A stretch of DNA of 6,980 bases. Source: Holophagales bacterium. GTDB taxonomy: Bacteria; Acidobacteriota; Holophagae; Holophagales; Holophagaceae. The translations under genes were made by a program, and so were the position numbers. The stretch lies in assembly GCA_031283145.1 (NCBI GenBank), contig JAITCJ010000207.1:1-6980 (forward strand), read 5' to 3'. How positions within the stretch are numbered: position 1 is the stretch's first letter; every line of letters begins with the position of its first letter. The notes beneath the pieces are model-generated. The model worked only from the letters and a program-made list of their open reading frames with translations. It had not been told where the DNA came from and did not search any database. This document shows, one piece after another, positions 5,125 through 6,980 of the stretch.

Positions 5125-5868
5125 ATGCGAAAAATAATTCCTGAAGCCATTTTGATACTTGCCATTGCCCAGACCTCTTTTGGACAGACGCCAGCGTCCG
5201 CGCCCAGGACAGGAGGCATCCTGACGCCGCCCGCCAAAACCGAAACGCCATCCGCACCCGCCGGCAAAACCGGAGGCGTACTTGACAATAACGCGTATGT
5301 GCGCGCTCACTTTGCCCCTGACAGTATGCTGGCTGAAGAAATCGTCAGAGAAATTGCCAAAGCCAAAAATTCCATCATGGTGCAGGCTTATAAATTCACG
5401 TCCAACACCATTTCGCAGGCGCTGAGCACCGCTCGTAAAAGCGGAGTTACAGTCGAAGTGATACTCGACAAAGACCACAAGCTGCCAAACATGGAAACTC
5501 TCAACGCCAGCGCCGGAGACAGCCTGCTTTACAGCGGTGTCCCGGTCCATATTGACAGCGAACATGTCGTCGCGCGTAACAATTTGATAATCATTGACGA
5601 CAGGGTTGTAATTACAGGTTCTTACAGCTTTACAGACGCGGAAAAAATGAACGCCGAAAATATTGTGATTATTGACAGCCCCCAAATTGCCGGAGAATAC
5701 GCCGCAAAGTGGGCCAAGCACAAGAATCACTCCACATTATCAGGCACTGTCGTAGCGAAAGCGCCGAAACCTGCTCCTGACCCCAAACCAACCTCTGACC
5801 CTAGGCCAAGCAGCATCAAAAGCGGCGTCAAAAGACCGGTACCGCCTGCCAAGCCAAAGTCCAAATAG
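5125..5868 (+). CDS. Secreted phospholipase D-like protein with a degenerate HKD motif
   Basis: The 247 residues begin with a signal peptide (hydrophobic core about 4-16, likely cleavage after Gly20 in SFG-Q). A Pro/Ala-rich linker with repeated TGGIL and TGGVL follows, then a single PLD domain at about 55-200, then a Pro/Lys-rich tail (211-247). The domain resembles the Nuc-like single-motif nucleases or phospholipases: LAEEIVREIAKAKNSIMVQAY, the DDRVVITGSYSFT strand, and NAENIVII (176-183). In the active motif, normally HxKxxxxD, the aligned residues are Arg151, Asn153 and Asp158, so His and Lys are missing. The nearby His147 does not fit the spacing. GSFNFT is GSYSFT. It is therefore probably catalytically dead, a binding protein, or a variant with another chemistry. 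Transcription may start in the MITE. It shares frame with trmL, which begins 27 bases after its TAG stop. Confidence 0.85.
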   Translation: MRKIIPEAILILAIAQTSFGQTPASAPRTGGILTPPAKTETPSAPAGKTGGVLDNNAYVRAHFAPDSMLAEEIVREIAKAKNSIMVQAYKFTSNTISQALSTARKSGVTVEVILDKDHKLPNMETLNASAGDSLLYSGVPVHIDSEHVVARNNLIIIDDRVVITGSYSFTDAEKMNAENIVIIDSPQIAGEYAAKWAKHKNHSTLSGTVVAKAPKPAPDPKPTSDPRPSSIKSGVKRPVPPAKPKSK

Positions 5869-5895
5869 AGTAATTCCATATCAACAGAGCCTCCC

Positions 5896-6351
5896 CTGTT
5901 TCACATTATTCTGCACCAGCCCGACATACCTCAGAATACCGGCAGTATAGGACGCCTTTGCGTCTGTACCAACTCTAAATTACATCTGATTCACCCCCTT
6001 GGCTTTGAAATAACCGATTACTACCTGCGCCGCGCCGGTTTGGACTACTGGGAAAAACTCGCGCCCGCGCAGTACGAAAACTGGGAAGACTTTTTAGAGA
6101 GAACGCCGGCAAAGCGCCTGTGGTTAGCCACCACAAAAGGGGCAAAGACATACACACAAGTGAATTACGAACCCGGAGACGGCATAGTTCTTGGGCGCGA
6201 GACAAAGGGCTTACCGGATGATATTTTGCGCAATCACAATGATTGCCTGATAAAAATTCCCATGCCCGGTGATTTTCACAGGAGCCTCAACCAGGCTCAG
6301 GCAGCCGCCGTTGTGCTTTACGAAGCTCTCAGGCAGGTGAATGGCTGGTGA
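5896..6351 (+). CDS. trmL: tRNA (cytidine/uridine(34)-2'-O)-methyltransferase TrmL, non-standard start
   Basis: TrmL is a SPOUT (SpoU-type, alpha/beta knot) enzyme that uses SAM to methylate the ribose of the wobble base of tRNA-Leu isoacceptors. From CTG 5896 it is 151 residues, against 157 in E. coli. It starts MFHIILHQPDIPQNTGSIGRL, if CTG is read as Met, matching the family N terminus that begins at this residue. Other motifs are LRRAGLDY (44-51), LATTKG (77-82), GRETKGLP (100-107), and the knot motif IPMPGDFHRSLNQAQA (121-136) with Asn132. No ATG, GTG or TTG exists between the upstream TAG and Leu49 (TTG 6040), and starting at 6040 would remove a third of the fold. CTG 5896 has only a weak GAG upstream with a 6-base spacer. 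Coupling to the PLD-like gene, or readthrough of its TAG, which is in frame, are alternatives. It ends 5 bases from the converging dehydrogenase gene. Confidence 0.9.
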   Translation: MFHIILHQPDIPQNTGSIGRLCVCTNSKLHLIHPLGFEITDYYLRRAGLDYWEKLAPAQYENWEDFLERTPAKRLWLATTKGAKTYTQVNYEPGDGIVLGRETKGLPDDILRNHNDCLIKIPMPGDFHRSLNQAQAAAVVLYEALRQVNGW

Positions 6352-6356
6352 GTATT

Positions 6357-6980
6357 CTAATAACCCCTATTCCTGTCCACCGCGTTCATAATCGCTCCGC
6401 CCTCGGCGTACGCGCTGAGGTTTGTGAGAATATCCGGCAGCAGGTCTTCCGGCGTAGTGGGACCGCTGTGATGCGGCGTAATAGTGACGCGGGGATGGTT
6501 CCAAATCGGGTCATTAGATTCCAGCGGCTCATCAGGAAAAACGTCCAGCACAGCCCTCCCGAGACGCCCACTGTCCAGAGCTTTCAGCACATCTGACAAT
6601 ATCACCTGATTGCCACGCCCAACATTAATTAGTGTCAAGTTCTGGTGTCCACGGGCAAGAACGCCGGCATTGATTAATCCATTCGTACTTTCAATGGCCG
6701 GAGCGCAAAGCACCAGCGCCCGCGCCTCCGGAATAAATTCCGGCAGCCGCCCCACCGCGTGAACCTGAAAGTCCGCGTCACAGCGTTCCCGCGCAGCAAA
6801 CCCGTGTATCACCATCCCAAGCGATTTAAGGGCAAGCCCCACTTGACGGCCAATACGGCCAAACCCCACCACGAGAACCGTTTTATCGTGCAATCTCTCA
6901 GGCAGGAGCCTCCCCTGCCATTGCCTTGCCGCTTGAGCCTGCCTACAGGCTTCAATCCGCTGGGCTTCAAACAGCAAGTG
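6357..6980 (-). CDS. D-2-hydroxyacid dehydrogenase, GhrA-like (partial, 5' end outside the window)
   Basis: This is the C-terminal two thirds of an NAD(P)-dependent D-isomer 2-hydroxyacid dehydrogenase; the gene runs off the right edge. The visible 207 residues hold the Rossmann motif GFGRIG (39-44 of the fragment), NVGRG with the substrate-binding Arg122, DEP with Glu151, and TPHHSG with the catalytic His170. The end, VDRNRGY, matches the VDRxRGY end of E. coli GhrA (glyoxylate/hydroxypyruvate reductase A), as does HPRVTITPH. It probably reduces glyoxylate or hydroxypyruvate, but the exact substrate is not visible. The first visible codons are internal, so no start can be given. It converges on trmL with 5 bases between the stops. 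The stop is TAG. Confidence 0.88.
   Translation of the reverse strand, partial: HLLFEAQRIEACRQAQAARQWQGRLLPERLHDKTVLVVGFGRIGRQVGLALKSLGMVIHGFAARERCDADFQVHAVGRLPEFIPEARALVLCAPAIESTNGLINAGVLARGHQNLTLINVGRGNQVILSDVLKALDSGRLGRAVLDVFPDEPLESNDPIWNHPRVTITPHHSGPTTPEDLLPDILTNLSAYAEGGAIMNAVDRNRGY

Noticed and set aside
4984..5730. Long minus-strand ORF (248 codons) opposite the PLD-like gene
   Set aside because: It is the antisense of a gene with SD, signal peptide and a recognisable PLD domain, and its own translation shows no family features.
5866..5868. TAG as a recoded sense codon in this organism
   Set aside because: TAG also ends the HIT, tsaE and dehydrogenase genes at family-typical positions, so a genome-wide recoding is unlikely; local readthrough remains open.
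1..6980. CRISPR array, tRNA or rRNA genes, defence system
   Set aside because: No regularly spaced repeats of that size, no cloverleaf or rRNA-like sequence, and no nuclease-helicase or toxin-antitoxin pair was seen.

Overview
This is a chromosomal stretch of a bacterium of moderate GC content, made mostly of housekeeping genes with normal Shine-Dalgarno (SD) sites. The lineage cannot be fixed from the sequence. The HU/IHF-like protein and the fused NAD(P)HX repair enzyme placed next to tsaE loosely recall Acidobacteriota or a similar phylum, but that is only an impression.

Layout. Positions 1-292 hold two GC-rich hairpins that resemble the right end of an IS200/IS605-type element. A short minus-strand ORF with a clear signal peptide runs into them and may be truncated by them. 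From 293 to 4761 all real genes are on the minus strand. In transcription order they are a HIT nucleotide-binding protein, the bifunctional NAD(P)H-hydrate epimerase/dehydratase, tsaE (tRNA t6A synthesis), an AT-rich gap, pepA (leucyl aminopeptidase), a 230-base gap, and an HU/IHF family DNA-binding protein. HIT, nnr and tsaE are packed with a 2-base gap and an 8-base overlap, so they look like one operon. A row of three ACAGAC hexamers with a 10-base period lies just upstream of the HU/IHF gene.

Positions 4790-5067 are a small element, 274 bp without its TA target duplication, with 29-bp near-perfect terminal inverted repeats. It looks like a mariner/IS630-type MITE. It sits exactly between the divergent HIT and phospholipase D-like genes and carries a good outward sigma70-type promoter facing the latter.

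On the plus strand, 5125-5868 encodes a secreted phospholipase D-like protein whose HKD motif has lost its His and Lys. It is followed 27 bases later, in the same reading frame, by trmL (tRNA wobble 2'-O-methyltransferase). The trmL gene has no ATG, GTG or TTG at its expected start and probably begins at CTG. Converging on it from the right edge is the C-terminal part of a GhrA-like D-2-hydroxyacid dehydrogenase.

Functionally the genes are a mix of tRNA modification (TsaE, TrmL), metabolite repair, peptide turnover and nucleoid structure. I see no CRISPR array, no tRNA or rRNA gene, and no defence or biosynthetic cluster. The points most worth a second look are the MITE with its promoter, the degenerate PLD protein, and the missing trmL start codon.
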